DNA of 64,000 bases from Rhodopseudomonas pseudopalustris (GCF_900110435.1 NZ_FODT01000013.1:62001-126000); one strand, 5' to 3'. Shown: positions 1 to 8,879, counted from the first letter of the stretch. Numbers and translations: made by a program. Notes: generated by a model from the letters alone, not told the origin.

Positions 1-56
1 GTCTCGTCGCCAAGGATATCAGGTCGAAACGTTCGATCTCGCGGTATCCGCTTATT

Positions 57-590
57 TCAGCGCGAGATCTCGCGCGCGGAAACGCTGTCGAGCAGCGCCA
101 GCAGGCCGCGCAGGATCTGGACCGGCGACGGTGGACAACCGGGAATGTGTAGATCGACCGGGATCACCGCAGAGACGCCACCGGTAATCGCGTAACTACC
201 GGCGAAACAGCCGCCATCTTTCGCGCAATCGCCGGTTGCGACGACCCATTTCGGTCCGGGCACCGCCTCATAGGTGAGGCGCAGCGCCTCGCGCATGTTG
301 TGCGTCACAGGTCCGGTCACCATCAGCACGTCGGCATGACGCGGCGAGGCCACGAAGCGCAGACCGAACCGCTCGACGTCGTAATAGGCGTTGCTGAGCG
401 CGTGGATTTCCAGTTCGCAGCCGTTGCAGGAGCCGGCGTCGACCTCGCGGATCGCGAGGCTGCGGCCCAGACGGCGGCGCGCCGTTTCGTTGACCAGCGC
501 GGCAAGCTCGGCGACACCCGTCTCGTCCGGCGCCGGCGCGGTTTCGGTCAGGGGCTTTGCGAACAGGCTCTCGAACAGCAGCTTGCGCAT
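57..590 (-). CDS. Hydrogenase-4/complex I-like small subunit (HyfI/NuoB-like), Ehr complex
   Basis: A 177-residue protein of the NADH dehydrogenase 20-kDa (NuoB/HycG/HyfI) family, which carries the [4Fe-4S] cluster next to the large subunit. The four cluster ligands are visible: C55 and C58 in CNGC, C122 in GDC and C152 in GCPP. The ATG at 590 is preferred because it lies 2 nt after the large-subunit stop and avoids an N-terminal extension that reads back through that gene. It is the last visible gene of the operon. The iron-sulfur site is intact although the neighbouring large subunit has lost its NiFe ligands, so electron transfer through the small subunit may persist. The family call is firm; the electron partner is unknown. 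Confidence 0.88.
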   Translation of the reverse strand: MRKLLFESLFAKPLTETAPAPDETGVAELAALVNETARRRLGRSLAIREVDAGSCNGCELEIHALSNAYYDVERFGLRFVASPRHADVLMVTGPVTHNMREALRLTYEAVPGPKWVVATGDCAKDGGCFAGSYAITGGVSAVIPVDLHIPGCPPSPVQILRGLLALLDSVSAREISR

Positions 591-592
591 CG

Positions 593-2104
593 CTACAGAT
601 CCACGCCGGAATAAGAGCAGTTGAACGATTTGTTGCACAGCGGGAAGTCGGCGATGATATTGCCCTCGATCACGGCTTCCAGCAGCGGCCATTGAAACCA
701 GGACGGATCGCGCAGGTGGCAGCGCTCGACCACGCCGTCACGCAATCGCAGCCACACCAGAATGTCGCCGCGAAAACCCTCGACCAGCGCCAGGCCCTCG
801 CAGACCTGCTCCGGCAGCGCCGGGGCGACGCAAATATCGCCGCCCGGCAGGCGATCGAGAATCTGGTCGACCAACGCGAGGCTCTGCTCGACCTCGCTGA
901 TGCGAATCCAGATGCGCGCGTCGACGTCGCCCTCGGTCCGCACCGGGATTTCGAAGCGCAACTCGTCATAAGGGGCGTAGCCGAGCGTGCGCCTTGCATC
1001 GAAAGCGCGACCGGAGGCGCGGCCGACAAAGCCGCCGGCGGCGTACTGATCGGCCAGCGACGCCTTGAGAATCCCGGTCCCGACGGTGCGGTCCTGCAGC
1101 GACGCCGTGCGGTCGTAGAGTTCGATCAGTTCCGGCAGCTTGTTGCGCACGACGGCCAGCGCTTTGCGGATCGCTGCCGTTCCGGTCGCGTCGAGATCGC
1201 GCGTCACGCCGCCCAGCGTCACCACGTCGCGCATCAGGCGATGGCCGAAGGCGGCGTCCGCGGCGCGCAGCACGTTTTCGCGCAGCACGCCGAACTGGGC
1301 CAGCATGAGCGCGAACGCCGCGTCGTTGCAGATCGCGCCGATGTCGCCGAGATGATTGGCGAGGCGTTCGAGTTCGGCAACGAGCGCGCGTAGCCACACC
1401 GCGCGCGCCGGCACCGCAATCTCGGCCGCGGCCTCGACGGCGCGCGCAAACGCCAGCGCATAGGCCACCGTGCTGTCGCCGGAGACGCGGCCGGCGAGCC
1501 GCGCGGCGCGCGACAATTCCGCGCCGGCGAGCAGCCCGTCGATGCCCTTGTGCACATAGCCGAGCCGCTGCTCCAGCCGCACCACGGTCTCGCCGGAGAC
1601 GGTGAACCGGAAATGGCCGGGCTCGATGATGCCGGCATGGACCGGGCCGACCGCGACCTGATGCGCGCCCTCGCCTTCGACTGGCAGGAAGCGATAGGAC
1701 GGCGACGGCGCCAGGAATTCGACAGGCTCACCGAGCGGCGCGTGCACGCCCCATTGGCCGTGATCCAGCCAGGGCCGGTCGTCAATCGCGCCCTCAGGGA
1801 CGAGCCCGTAGAGATCGCGAATGGTGCGCTCGAGCCGCAACGCCGGCAGATGCTTGGCTGCGACCGAGGGGAAACTGCGATGCGGGCAGTCGAGGCTGAC
1901 GATTCCGATCTCGGCGGTGCGAGGATCGAACAGCGCCATGTGCACCATCGCCGGCTCCCCCCACAGCGAGAGCAACTGCCACTGCTGCTCGCTCAGCATC
2001 TTGGCCGCGAAGCTCCACACCGCGCTGTCGACAACCGTGCGGGACCACGGCCGATGCCGCGCCACCTGCAGGCCTTCGAGATTGAGATCGATCAGCGACG
2101 GCAT
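593..2104 (-). CDS. Hydrogenase-4/complex I-like large subunit without NiFe ligands (EhrL-like)
   Basis: A 503-residue protein with an N-terminal NuoC-like part (about 1-130) and a NuoD/HycE-like part (about 135-503), the fusion layout of HyfG/HycE. In true group 4 hydrogenases the large subunit binds Ni through an RxCGxC motif and a C-terminal DPCxxC motif. Here the first is RVSGDS (206-211), with serines in place of both cysteines. The C-terminus reads NKSFNCSYSG, with C490 and C496 separated by five residues and no DPCxxC. H2 chemistry is therefore not expected. The start at 2104 has a GGAG 13 nt upstream and follows the upstream gene by 16 nt. This fits the energy-converting-hydrogenase-related (Ehr) class. 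Confidence 0.88.
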   Translation of the reverse strand: MPSLIDLNLEGLQVARHRPWSRTVVDSAVWSFAAKMLSEQQWQLLSLWGEPAMVHMALFDPRTAEIGIVSLDCPHRSFPSVAAKHLPALRLERTIRDLYGLVPEGAIDDRPWLDHGQWGVHAPLGEPVEFLAPSPSYRFLPVEGEGAHQVAVGPVHAGIIEPGHFRFTVSGETVVRLEQRLGYVHKGIDGLLAGAELSRAARLAGRVSGDSTVAYALAFARAVEAAAEIAVPARAVWLRALVAELERLANHLGDIGAICNDAAFALMLAQFGVLRENVLRAADAAFGHRLMRDVVTLGGVTRDLDATGTAAIRKALAVVRNKLPELIELYDRTASLQDRTVGTGILKASLADQYAAGGFVGRASGRAFDARRTLGYAPYDELRFEIPVRTEGDVDARIWIRISEVEQSLALVDQILDRLPGGDICVAPALPEQVCEGLALVEGFRGDILVWLRLRDGVVERCHLRDPSWFQWPLLEAVIEGNIIADFPLCNKSFNCSYSGVDL

Positions 2105-2120
2105 CGGATCAACTTGCTCC

Positions 2121-3572
2121 CTAGCCCAGCAGCGTGGCGACGTGCCGGAACCACGCCACCACCGGCGCCGGCAGATAGACGCCGGCAATCAGCACCAAAG
2201 CGAGATGCGCGAACATCGGCACGTAAGACGCCTTCACGGGTTCGCGGCTGCCGCGCGGCTCGCCGAAGGCGATGCCGGTCAACCGCAGCATCAACGCGCC
2301 GAACGCGACCAGCAATCCAAATACCAGCAGCAAAGCCAGCCACGGCGAGCGCGCGAAGGTCGAGGATACCAGCAGGAACTCGCTCATGAAGATGCCGAGC
2401 GGCGGCAGGCCGGCGATCGCCACCACGCCGACGACCAGGCCCCAGCCGAGCACCGGATGGGTCTCGGTGATGCCGCGAATCTTCGACAACGACTGCGTTC
2501 CCTTGACCTGGGTGATGTGGCCGACCGCATAGAAGATCGCCGACTTGGTCAGGCTGTGCATCACCATGTGCAGCAGGCCCGCAAAATTCGCCAATGGCCC
2601 GCCCATGCCGAATGCGAACACGATGATGCCCATGTGCTCGATCGACGAATAGGCGAACAGCCGTTTGATGTCGCGCCGCCGATACAGCATGAAGGCGGCG
2701 AACAGCAGCGACGCCAGCCCCATCACGATCATCAGGATCCCGGGCGGCATGGTTTCGGCATTGGCGGCGAGCAGCACCTTGAAGCGCAGCAGCGCGTACA
2801 GCGCAACGTTGAGCAACAGGCCCGACAGCACCGCCGAGATCGGCGTCGGACCCTCGGCGTGGGCGTCCGGCAGCCAGGCGTGCAGCGGCGCAAGGCCGAC
2901 CTTGGTGCCGTAGCCGAGGAACAGGAACACGAAGGCGACGTTCAACAGCGGCGCGTCGAAGCCGGCGGCGCGCGACACCAGCACGGTCCAGATCATGCCG
3001 TCCTGCCCTTCGCCGACCACCGGCCGCGCTGCCATGTAGACCAGGATGGTGCCGAACAGCGCCAGCGCGATACCGACGCTGCCGAGGATGAAGTATTTCC
3101 ACGCCGCCTCCAGCGCGGCGGGCGTGCGATAGATGCCGACCATCAACACCGTGGTCAGCGTCGCCAGCTCGACCGCCACCCACATCAGGCCGATATTGTT
3201 GGACACGAACGCGAGGTTCATGCCGAACATCATGATCTGATACATCGCGTGGTAGAATCGCAGATAGGTCGGCGTCAGCTTGCCGGTCTCCAGCTCGTGG
3301 GCGATGTAGCTGGCGCTGAACAGGCTGGTGGTGAAGCCGACGAAGGTGTTGAGCACGATGAAGACGATGTTGAGATCGTCGACCAGGATGTAAGGACCCG
3401 GCGCCGGGCGCGGCAGCACCAGCAGCGAGGCGGCGCAGACCAGGCTGCCGAGGCTTGCCAGCACGTTGAGCTGCGCTGTGAGTTTGTAGCCCGGCAGCAC
3501 CGCAAGCACCGCGGCGGCGCAGACCGGAATCAGCAGCACGCCCACCACCGGATCGAGGCCGGACAAATTCAT
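2121..3572 (-). CDS. Proton-translocating antiporter-like subunit (HyfF/NuoN-like)
   Basis: A 483-residue polytopic membrane protein of the NuoL/M/N-MrpA/D family. Hydrophobic segments run throughout. The conserved helix region around FILGSVGIALALFGT, followed by FLGYGTKVGLAPLHAWLPDAH and the AYSSIEHMG lysine/glutamate region, is typical of the proton-channel half-units of complex I and HyfF. Its start overlaps the stop of the HyfE-like gene by 4 nt (ATGA), which suggests translational coupling. It should act in the inner membrane as one of two antiporter-like subunits, coupling an unknown redox reaction to proton or sodium movement. Length and motifs agree with HyfF. Confidence 0.88.
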   Translation of the reverse strand: MNLSGLDPVVGVLLIPVCAAAVLAVLPGYKLTAQLNVLASLGSLVCAASLLVLPRPAPGPYILVDDLNIVFIVLNTFVGFTTSLFSASYIAHELETGKLTPTYLRFYHAMYQIMMFGMNLAFVSNNIGLMWVAVELATLTTVLMVGIYRTPAALEAAWKYFILGSVGIALALFGTILVYMAARPVVGEGQDGMIWTVLVSRAAGFDAPLLNVAFVFLFLGYGTKVGLAPLHAWLPDAHAEGPTPISAVLSGLLLNVALYALLRFKVLLAANAETMPPGILMIVMGLASLLFAAFMLYRRRDIKRLFAYSSIEHMGIIVFAFGMGGPLANFAGLLHMVMHSLTKSAIFYAVGHITQVKGTQSLSKIRGITETHPVLGWGLVVGVVAIAGLPPLGIFMSEFLLVSSTFARSPWLALLLVFGLLVAFGALMLRLTGIAFGEPRGSREPVKASYVPMFAHLALVLIAGVYLPAPVVAWFRHVATLLG

Positions 3573-4231
3573 CGCTGCTCTCCGCGCGAGACGTCGAGCT
3601 GCGAGACGTCGACCGAGTCGAACCGTTCGCGGATCCGGAACAGCACGATGCCGATGACGATGAAGGCGATCAGCACCGAGAAGGCGACGCTGATCTCGAC
3701 CACCAGCGGCATGCCCTTGGCGCCGGCGGCAGCCAGGATCAACCCGTTTTCCAGCGACATGAAGCCGATGACCTGGCTGACCGCGTTGCGCCGCGTCACC
3801 ATGAACAGCAGGCCGAGCAGTACGACGGAGAGCGCAAACGCAAGATCCTCGCGCGCCAGCGCATCAGCGTCGGCGGTGACACGCAGCATCAGCGCCAGCG
3901 ACAGCGCCACCAGCCCCATCCCGGCCAGCATGGTCGGGCCGATCCCCACCACGGTCTCGATGTCGCGGTGGATGCCGAGCTTGTAGACGATGCGGCGCAG
4001 CGCGACCGGAATGATGATCGCCTTGAACAGCAGCGCGATCAGCGCGGTGACGTAGAGATGCGGCGCGTCCTGGATCAGCGCCTGCCATCCCACCGCCAGC
4101 GACAGCATGACCGCATGCAGCGCAAACACGTTGAGCAGCGAAGTCAGCCGGTCCTGATACAGCATCATGAACGATACCAGCACCAAACCGCCGGCCAGCG
4201 AATGCGAAATGTCGAAGGCGAGACCGTGCAT
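3569..4231 (-). CDS. HyfE-like membrane subunit
   Basis: A 220-residue hydrophobic protein matching HyfE in length and layout: an N-terminal membrane half and a C-terminal half resembling NuoK (the stretch FMVTRRNAVSQVIGFMSLENG and the final helices). The chosen ATG at 4231 is 2 nt from the stop codon of the upstream HyfC-like gene. The reading frame stays open further upstream, but that part runs antiparallel through the HyfC-like gene and is not coding. The tail RFDSVDVSQLDVSRGEQR is cytoplasmic in character. HyfE-type subunits occur in hydrogenase-4 and Ehr complexes but not in hydrogenase-3, so its presence supports a HyfBCEFGI architecture. Confidence 0.82.
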   Translation of the reverse strand: MHGLAFDISHSLAGGLVLVSFMMLYQDRLTSLLNVFALHAVMLSLAVGWQALIQDAPHLYVTALIALLFKAIIIPVALRRIVYKLGIHRDIETVVGIGPTMLAGMGLVALSLALMLRVTADADALAREDLAFALSVVLLGLLFMVTRRNAVSQVIGFMSLENGLILAAAGAKGMPLVVEISVAFSVLIAFIVIGIVLFRIRERFDSVDVSQLDVSRGEQR

Positions 4232-4233
4232 CG

Positions 4234-5190
4234 CTACAACCCCTTCGACACGAACAGCAGCAGCGTGCCGAGCAGGCCCAGCATCAGCGCGGCGCCGAGG
4301 AACTGCGGGACACGGAACACCCGCATCTTGGCGGTGGCGGTTTCGAACACCGCCAGCAGGAAGCCGGCGACGGTGAGCTTGCCGAGATACAACGCCGCGC
4401 CCGCGAGATAGGCCAGCGGGCCGGCGCCGAATATTCCGATGCCCCAGGGATAGAACAGGCAGACGATCAGCGAGACGTAGAGCAGCAGCTTGAGCTGGGC
4501 GCCGAACTCGATCATCGCCAGATGCCGGCCGGAATATTCCAGGATCATCGCCTCGTGCACCATGGTGAGCTCGAGGTGGGTCGAGGGATTGTCGACCGGG
4601 ATACGGGCGTTCTCGGCGAGGGCGACCATCACCAGCGCAATCATCGCCAGCCCGAGCGAAACGCGCAGGCCGACCTCGGTCGAGGCAATGTAGTTGGCGA
4701 CGGTGGACAGATGGGTCGAGCCGGCGACCAGGGCGACGCAGAACACGATCATCAGCATCGCGGGCTCGGCGAGCGCGGCGATCATCACCTCGCGGCTTGA
4801 GCCGATGCCGCCGAACGAAGTGCCGATGTCCATGCCGGCGAGCGCGAGGAAGAACCGCGCCGTGCCGAGCAGCGCGACGACGACGATCAGGTCCGCGGTC
4901 CAGTTGAACATCAGCCCAGTGGCGAAGGTCGGCACCAGCGCGGCGGCGACCCAGATCGCGGCGAAGGTGACGTAGGGCGTGGCGCGGAACAGCCAGGAGG
5001 CATTGTCGGCGAGCACGACGTCCTTCCGCAGCAGCCGGATCAGATCGCGATAGGGCTGTAGCATCGACGCGCCGCGGCGGCGCTGCAGCCGCGCCTTGAC
5101 CTTGCGGATGAAGCCGGTGAGCAGCGGCGCCAGCAGGAACACCAGCAGCATCTGCAAGCCCTGCACCGCGATGTCGGCGATCACGTCCAT
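4234..5190 (-). CDS. NuoH/HycD-like membrane subunit (HyfC-like)
   Basis: A 318-residue membrane protein of the NuoH/HyfC/HycD family, which anchors the peripheral iron-sulfur arm and forms the entry of the proton path. Recognisable motifs are LQRRRGASMLQPYRDLIRLL near the N-terminus, ASWLFRATPYVTF, NARIPVDNPSTHLELTMVHEAM and EYSGRHLAMIEFGAQLKLL, the charged loops that contact the small and large subunits. It begins inside the end of the HyfB-like gene (10-nt overlap). All expected charged loop motifs are present, so the membrane arm looks functional even though the large subunit has lost the NiFe site. Confidence 0.88.
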   Translation of the reverse strand: MDVIADIAVQGLQMLLVFLLAPLLTGFIRKVKARLQRRRGASMLQPYRDLIRLLRKDVVLADNASWLFRATPYVTFAAIWVAAALVPTFATGLMFNWTADLIVVVALLGTARFFLALAGMDIGTSFGGIGSSREVMIAALAEPAMLMIVFCVALVAGSTHLSTVANYIASTEVGLRVSLGLAMIALVMVALAENARIPVDNPSTHLELTMVHEAMILEYSGRHLAMIEFGAQLKLLLYVSLIVCLFYPWGIGIFGAGPLAYLAGAALYLGKLTVAGFLLAVFETATAKMRVFRVPQFLGAALMLGLLGTLLLFVSKGL

Positions 5191-7199
5191 ATCGCGAGCA
5201 CCAGCAGCAGGGTGACGAGGGTGACGAAGACGAGGCTGAGATAACCACGGATCGTGAGAAGCTGCAGCCTGTCGAGACGCGCCGAGGCGATCATGATGCC
5301 GCCGGCGAGCGGCGCGTAGATCCGTTCCCAGATTTGATCGTGCAGTTCGATGGTGAGCCGCGCCGGCGCTGTGTCGCCCGGCGGCGGCATGGTGACGTGA
5401 TCGCGGGCGCGGAAGATCAGCGTTCCGAACACGCGACGGATCGGCTGCGCGAACCCGTCCGCGGAATATTGAGCGAGCGGGGCCGGATCGGTGAAACCGC
5501 AGCCCCAGGCCGGTCCGCGGCGCACCGCACCCGATGAGAACATCCGGATCGCGACGAACAGCAGCAACGCCGACAGCGCGATGAACATCGCCACCAGGAG
5601 GCCGTTATAGGAACTGTGATTTCCAGAGATCGGCACGATCGAAAGCCACGCCAGTCCGCTTTGCGGCGCCAGCCGGCTGCCGAGGATGTTGGTCGCGATC
5701 GGAGCCAGCGCATCCATCACCACGCCGGGCAACACGCCGGCGAGCAGGCACAACGCGGCGAGGATCGCCATCGCGGCGAGCGAGAAACGATCGACCTCTT
5801 TCGCGGCAATCGTCGCTGCGCCGCGCGGCCGGCCGAGAAAGGTGACGCCATAGGCCTTGACGAAACACGCCGCCGCCAGCGCGGCGGCCAGCGCCATCAG
5901 CCCGCCGACCGCCGGCACAAGGATCTTCAGGCCCCATTGCGGCAATTGCGGGCTCTGCAGCACCGCCTGGAAGATCAGCCATTCCGAAACAAAGCCGTTG
6001 AACGGGGGCAGCGCCGAAATCGCGACGCAGCCGACCAGGAACACCACGCTGGTGAACGGCATACGATGGATCAGCCCGCCGAGTCTGTCCATGTCGCGCT
6101 CCCCGGTCGCACTCAGTACCGCGCCGGCGCCGAAGAACAGCAGGCTCTTGAACAGCGAATGGTTGAAGATGTGAAACAGCGCCGCGGTGAACGCCAGCGC
6201 CGCCGGCACCTTGTCGTCATTGGCCTGAAACGCCAGAGCCAGGCCGAGACTGACGAACACGATGCCGACATTCTCGATCGTCGAGTAGGCAAGCAGCCGC
6301 TTCAGGTCCTTCTCCATCAGCGCGTAGAGAATGCCGAGAGCCGCGGTGATGCCGCCGAGCGCCAGCACGATGCCGCTCGTCGACCAGTCCGGTTGCCCGA
6401 GCAGATCGAACACCACGCGGATGAAGCCGTAGATTGCCACCTTGGTCATCACGCCGCTCATCAGCGCCGAGACGTGGCTCGGCGCCGCCGGATGCGCCAA
6501 CGGCAGCCAGACGTGGAGCGGCACCAGACCGGCCTTCGAGCCAGCGCCGAGCAACATCAGGATCAGCACAAGCGTGGCGACGTAAGGCGAGTGTGGAGCG
6601 ATCCGGATCGACGCGAAATCATAGTCTCCGGCGGTGCCCGCAAGCAGGCCGAAGGCGAGCAGCAGCGCCAGCGTGCCGAAGCTCGCCATCACCAGATAGA
6701 CGTATCCGGCGCGGCGATTGCCGCCGTCGCGATGATGCGCCATCACCAGCGCCCACGACGCCAGCGACATGAACTCCCAGCTCAAGAGATAAGAGAACGC
6801 ATCGGCGGCCAGTACGACCAGATTCATCCCGGCGAGAAATGCCGGATAGAACGGCAGCACGCGATGCGGCGCGCGTTCGTGGCGGCCATAGCCCAGCGCA
6901 TAAAGGCTCGCGAGCGCGCCGCCGAGATTGACGACGACCAGGAAGAACGCCGCCAGCGCATCGAGCCGCAGATGCGCGCCGAGCCATGGCAGCCCGATCG
7001 GCAGCGTGCGCTCGGCGGCGGCATCGGCGTGCAGGAGCAGCCAGGTGAGCGCGCTCGCAGTCGCGATGGCGCAGGCCATCAGCGTCGCGCTGTAGATGAT
7101 GGCGGTGGAGAGGCCGGGCCAGCGACTCAGCGGAACCGCGACGACCGCAGCCGCAAGCAGCGCGGCGACACACCACAGCTGGACCGCGAGTTCGGTCAT
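5181..7199 (-). CDS. HyfB-like antiporter-like subunit (NuoL family), first gene of the Ehr operon
   Basis: A 672-residue protein of the NuoL/HyfB family: a long N-terminal antiporter core with the conserved LLSWEFMSLASWALV, GAGSKAGLVPLHVWLPLAHPAAPSHVSALMSG and LLAYSTIENVGIVF regions, then a C-terminal extension with extra helices, as in HyfB/HycC. It is the first gene of the six-gene minus-strand operon. A GAGGG lies a few bases upstream of the ATG, and the perfect palindrome GCGCGCAA-TG-TTGCGCGC sits 20 bp upstream. No HyfA or HyfH ferredoxin-like subunit is seen inside the operon, so the electron donor may be encoded elsewhere or beyond the left edge. Confidence 0.88.
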   Translation of the reverse strand: MTELAVQLWCVAALLAAAVVAVPLSRWPGLSTAIIYSATLMACAIATASALTWLLLHADAAAERTLPIGLPWLGAHLRLDALAAFFLVVVNLGGALASLYALGYGRHERAPHRVLPFYPAFLAGMNLVVLAADAFSYLLSWEFMSLASWALVMAHHRDGGNRRAGYVYLVMASFGTLALLLAFGLLAGTAGDYDFASIRIAPHSPYVATLVLILMLLGAGSKAGLVPLHVWLPLAHPAAPSHVSALMSGVMTKVAIYGFIRVVFDLLGQPDWSTSGIVLALGGITAALGILYALMEKDLKRLLAYSTIENVGIVFVSLGLALAFQANDDKVPAALAFTAALFHIFNHSLFKSLLFFGAGAVLSATGERDMDRLGGLIHRMPFTSVVFLVGCVAISALPPFNGFVSEWLIFQAVLQSPQLPQWGLKILVPAVGGLMALAAALAAACFVKAYGVTFLGRPRGAATIAAKEVDRFSLAAMAILAALCLLAGVLPGVVMDALAPIATNILGSRLAPQSGLAWLSIVPISGNHSSYNGLLVAMFIALSALLLFVAIRMFSSGAVRRGPAWGCGFTDPAPLAQYSADGFAQPIRRVFGTLIFRARDHVTMPPPGDTAPARLTIELHDQIWERIYAPLAGGIMIASARLDRLQLLTIRGYLSLVFVTLVTLLLVLAIWT

Positions 7200-7687
7200 C
7201 GGTCGCGCACCCTCGGCCAGCGCGCAATGTTGCGCGCGACCGGAGCCTTGGTGCGATTCTGCGCCGGAGACATCATATGCGATCGTGCCCCACTCGCATC
7301 GGGATCGACCTCAGTTCCATCATTGCCGCTGCGTCGGCGGCCAATTGCGTTCGCAGCCGATCGGCTATCCGCAGGGCGCCTCGCGCGCGACGTCGATCCG
7401 CCCACTGCCTTCAAACATCGGTGCCACGTTGGGCCAACTCGTTATCCGAATCGAGGCAAGTCTATCAATCATCTATCCCTGGTCAGCACAAATGATGTCC
7501 TAGACATCATTCTGTGTGCTTTTTTTGGTTGCTCCGACCTTGCCATCGTTCCCCGATCCTGATTTGTCCTACCGCAAACATCCAACCCTGCGTCGTAGAG
7601 AGCGGCTGCGAGGCCGATCTTGGCCAAGGTCGCGGTTGACCAATGCACGCCGCGGCGCGCAGTAGAGTGATCCCGCAAAGGACCATC
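7200..7687. other. 488-bp divergent intergenic region between the Ehr operon and cobS
   Basis: I see no convincing coding sequence here. It holds the palindrome GCGCGCAA-TG-TTGCGCGC (7220-7237) close to the hyfB-like start, and a strong hairpin with a T-run at 7485-7526. No cobalamin-riboswitch-like conserved box could be recognised by eye in front of cobS. Confidence 0.5.
7485..7526 (+). terminator. Hairpin with T-tract and perfect 9-bp inverted repeat
   Basis: AATGATGTC-CTA-GACATCATT forms a perfect 9-bp stem. It is extended by AGCACA paired with TGTGCT across a small bulge, and is followed by seven Ts on the plus strand. This has the form of an intrinsic terminator, but no plus-strand gene precedes it in the window. 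It could end an unannotated small RNA, or the symmetric core could be an operator for the divergent genes. Confidence 0.55.
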
Positions 7688-8485
7688 ATGTCCAACGATT
7701 CCCAGCCCTCGCGGCAGTCGCCCACTGGCGCGCAACTGCTCGACGCGATCCGCTTTCTGACCATTCTGCCGGTGCCGGATTCCGACCGCGCGCCGGAGCC
7801 GGACTGGCTGACACGCGCGATGACGTTCTTTCCGATCGTCGGCGTCGGGATCGGCGTGATCTCGGCGATGGTGCTGTTACTGGGCAATTCGCTGTTCGGC
7901 CACGGCCTCGCGGCGCTGTTGGCGGTCGCCGCTTCGGTCATCATCACCGGCGCGATGCACGAGGACGGTCTTGCCGACACCTTCGACAGTTTCGGCGGCG
8001 GCTGGTCGGTGGCGCGGCGGCTGGAAATCATGAAGGACAGCCGTCTCGGAACCTATGGCGGATTGGCGCTCGGCCTCGACGTCGCACTGCGCGCGACGGC
8101 GCTGGCGCAACTGCCGCTCTGGGCCGCGCTCGCAGCCTTGGTCGCTTGCCACGCCGCCGCACGCGCGACGCCGGGCTTCGTCAAGCGCAAGCTCGCTTAT
8201 GCGGGCGAAATCAGCGCGATGAAGGTGAGCTACGCCGAAGAGCCGATGCGCAAGGACGAACGGGTGCTGGTGCTGATCACCGTTGCGCTGGCGGCGCTGC
8301 CGCTGCTGCTGGTGTCACCGGTGGCGCTGATCGCCGGGCTCGGCTTCGGCGCGGCGTTGGCCGCGACGATCGCGACGTGGGCGAAGCGGCTGCTCGGCGG
8401 CTACACCGGCGACGTACTCGGCGCCACCGAGCAGATGTTCGAGATCGGCTTCCTGCTCGGCGTCGCCGCGGTGCTGGCGAGCTGA
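7688..8485 (+). CDS. cobS: Adenosylcobinamide-GDP ribazoletransferase
   Basis: A 265-residue inner-membrane enzyme of the CobS/CobV family, which joins adenosylcobinamide-GDP to alpha-ribazole in the last assembly step of cobalamin. Family hallmarks are FLTILPVP near the N-terminus, HEDGLADTFDSFGGGW (metal/substrate-binding acidic motif), and DSRLGTYG. Several hydrophobic segments follow. The ATG at 7688 is preferred over an upstream in-frame ATG because AAAGGA sits about 6-8 nt before it and the family begins near this point. It stands alone on the plus strand and converges with the fmdB-like gene 10 bp downstream. Confidence 0.93.
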   Translation: MSNDSQPSRQSPTGAQLLDAIRFLTILPVPDSDRAPEPDWLTRAMTFFPIVGVGIGVISAMVLLLGNSLFGHGLAALLAVAASVIITGAMHEDGLADTFDSFGGGWSVARRLEIMKDSRLGTYGGLALGLDVALRATALAQLPLWAALAALVACHAAARATPGFVKRKLAYAGEISAMKVSYAEEPMRKDERVLVLITVALAALPLLLVSPVALIAGLGFGAALAATIATWAKRLLGGYTGDVLGATEQMFEIGFLLGVAAVLAS

Positions 8486-8494
8486 TCCAGCCGA

Positions 8495-8839
8495 TCAGTG
8501 GCTGATCATCCAGGGCCGCGCAGTCGGGAAGCCCTTGGCGCCGCTCTTGGTGCGGGTCTGCAGCCGCGCCGGCTTCTTCAGGCCGGAGCAGCAGCCGCAG
8601 CCAGGGGCGTGCTTGGCCTTGTATTCGCCGACGCTCATCGGCGCGTGCTTGCTGCGCTCGTTGGTGGCGTGCGCGTTGCGGCTCGAGGTGGGCATGCAGG
8701 AGAAGTTCGGCGCGGTGAGAATTACCCGCGGCGATTCCTCGTCGCAGGTCGGGCAGAGTTGCGGCGCGTCGCATTCGGACATCGGCCGCATATCCGTGAA
8801 CGGCCCGCAGGCGTCACACATATATTCATAGACTGGCAT
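8495..8839 (-). CDS. fmdB: FmdB-family zinc-ribbon protein
   Basis: A 114-residue protein with an N-terminal FmdB zinc ribbon: MPVYEYMCDACG, then a CPTC pair about 20 residues on, giving two CxxC knuckles. A second cysteine group (CGCC) lies in the C-terminal half. FmdB was named from the formamidase regulon of Methylophilus, where it is a putative regulator. Its position directly downstream of fmdA supports that link here. A GC-rich hairpin (8880-8915) lies between the two genes. Whether it regulates transcription or acts otherwise cannot be told from sequence. Confidence 0.8.
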   Translation of the reverse strand: MPVYEYMCDACGPFTDMRPMSECDAPQLCPTCDEESPRVILTAPNFSCMPTSSRNAHATNERSKHAPMSVGEYKAKHAPGCGCCSGLKKPARLQTRTKSGAKGFPTARPWMISH

Positions 8840-8879
8840 CGTCGTTTCCCTCGCGCACGTTCGAAGCTGACCCGGCGAT

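Noticed and set aside
1821-3986. Long plus-strand reading frames opposite the hyf-like and ABC-transporter genes
   Set aside because: They are rich in Arg, Gln and His, have no recognisable domain and lie antisense to well-conserved genes; a product of high GC codon bias.
3569-5248. A single 559-residue protein spanning the HyfE- and HyfC-like genes
   Set aside because: The N-terminal 340 residues are Arg/Ala-rich frame-shifted translation of the HyfC-like gene; the real protein starts at 4231.
593-7199. Calling the operon an active formate hydrogenlyase / hydrogenase-4
   Set aside because: The large subunit lacks both cysteine pairs that bind nickel and no formate dehydrogenase gene is visible, so only the family relationship can be claimed.
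7540-7687. Cobalamin riboswitch in front of cobS
   Set aside because: I could not find the conserved B12-box core or supporting stems by eye, and the leader is short; a covariance search would be needed to claim it.
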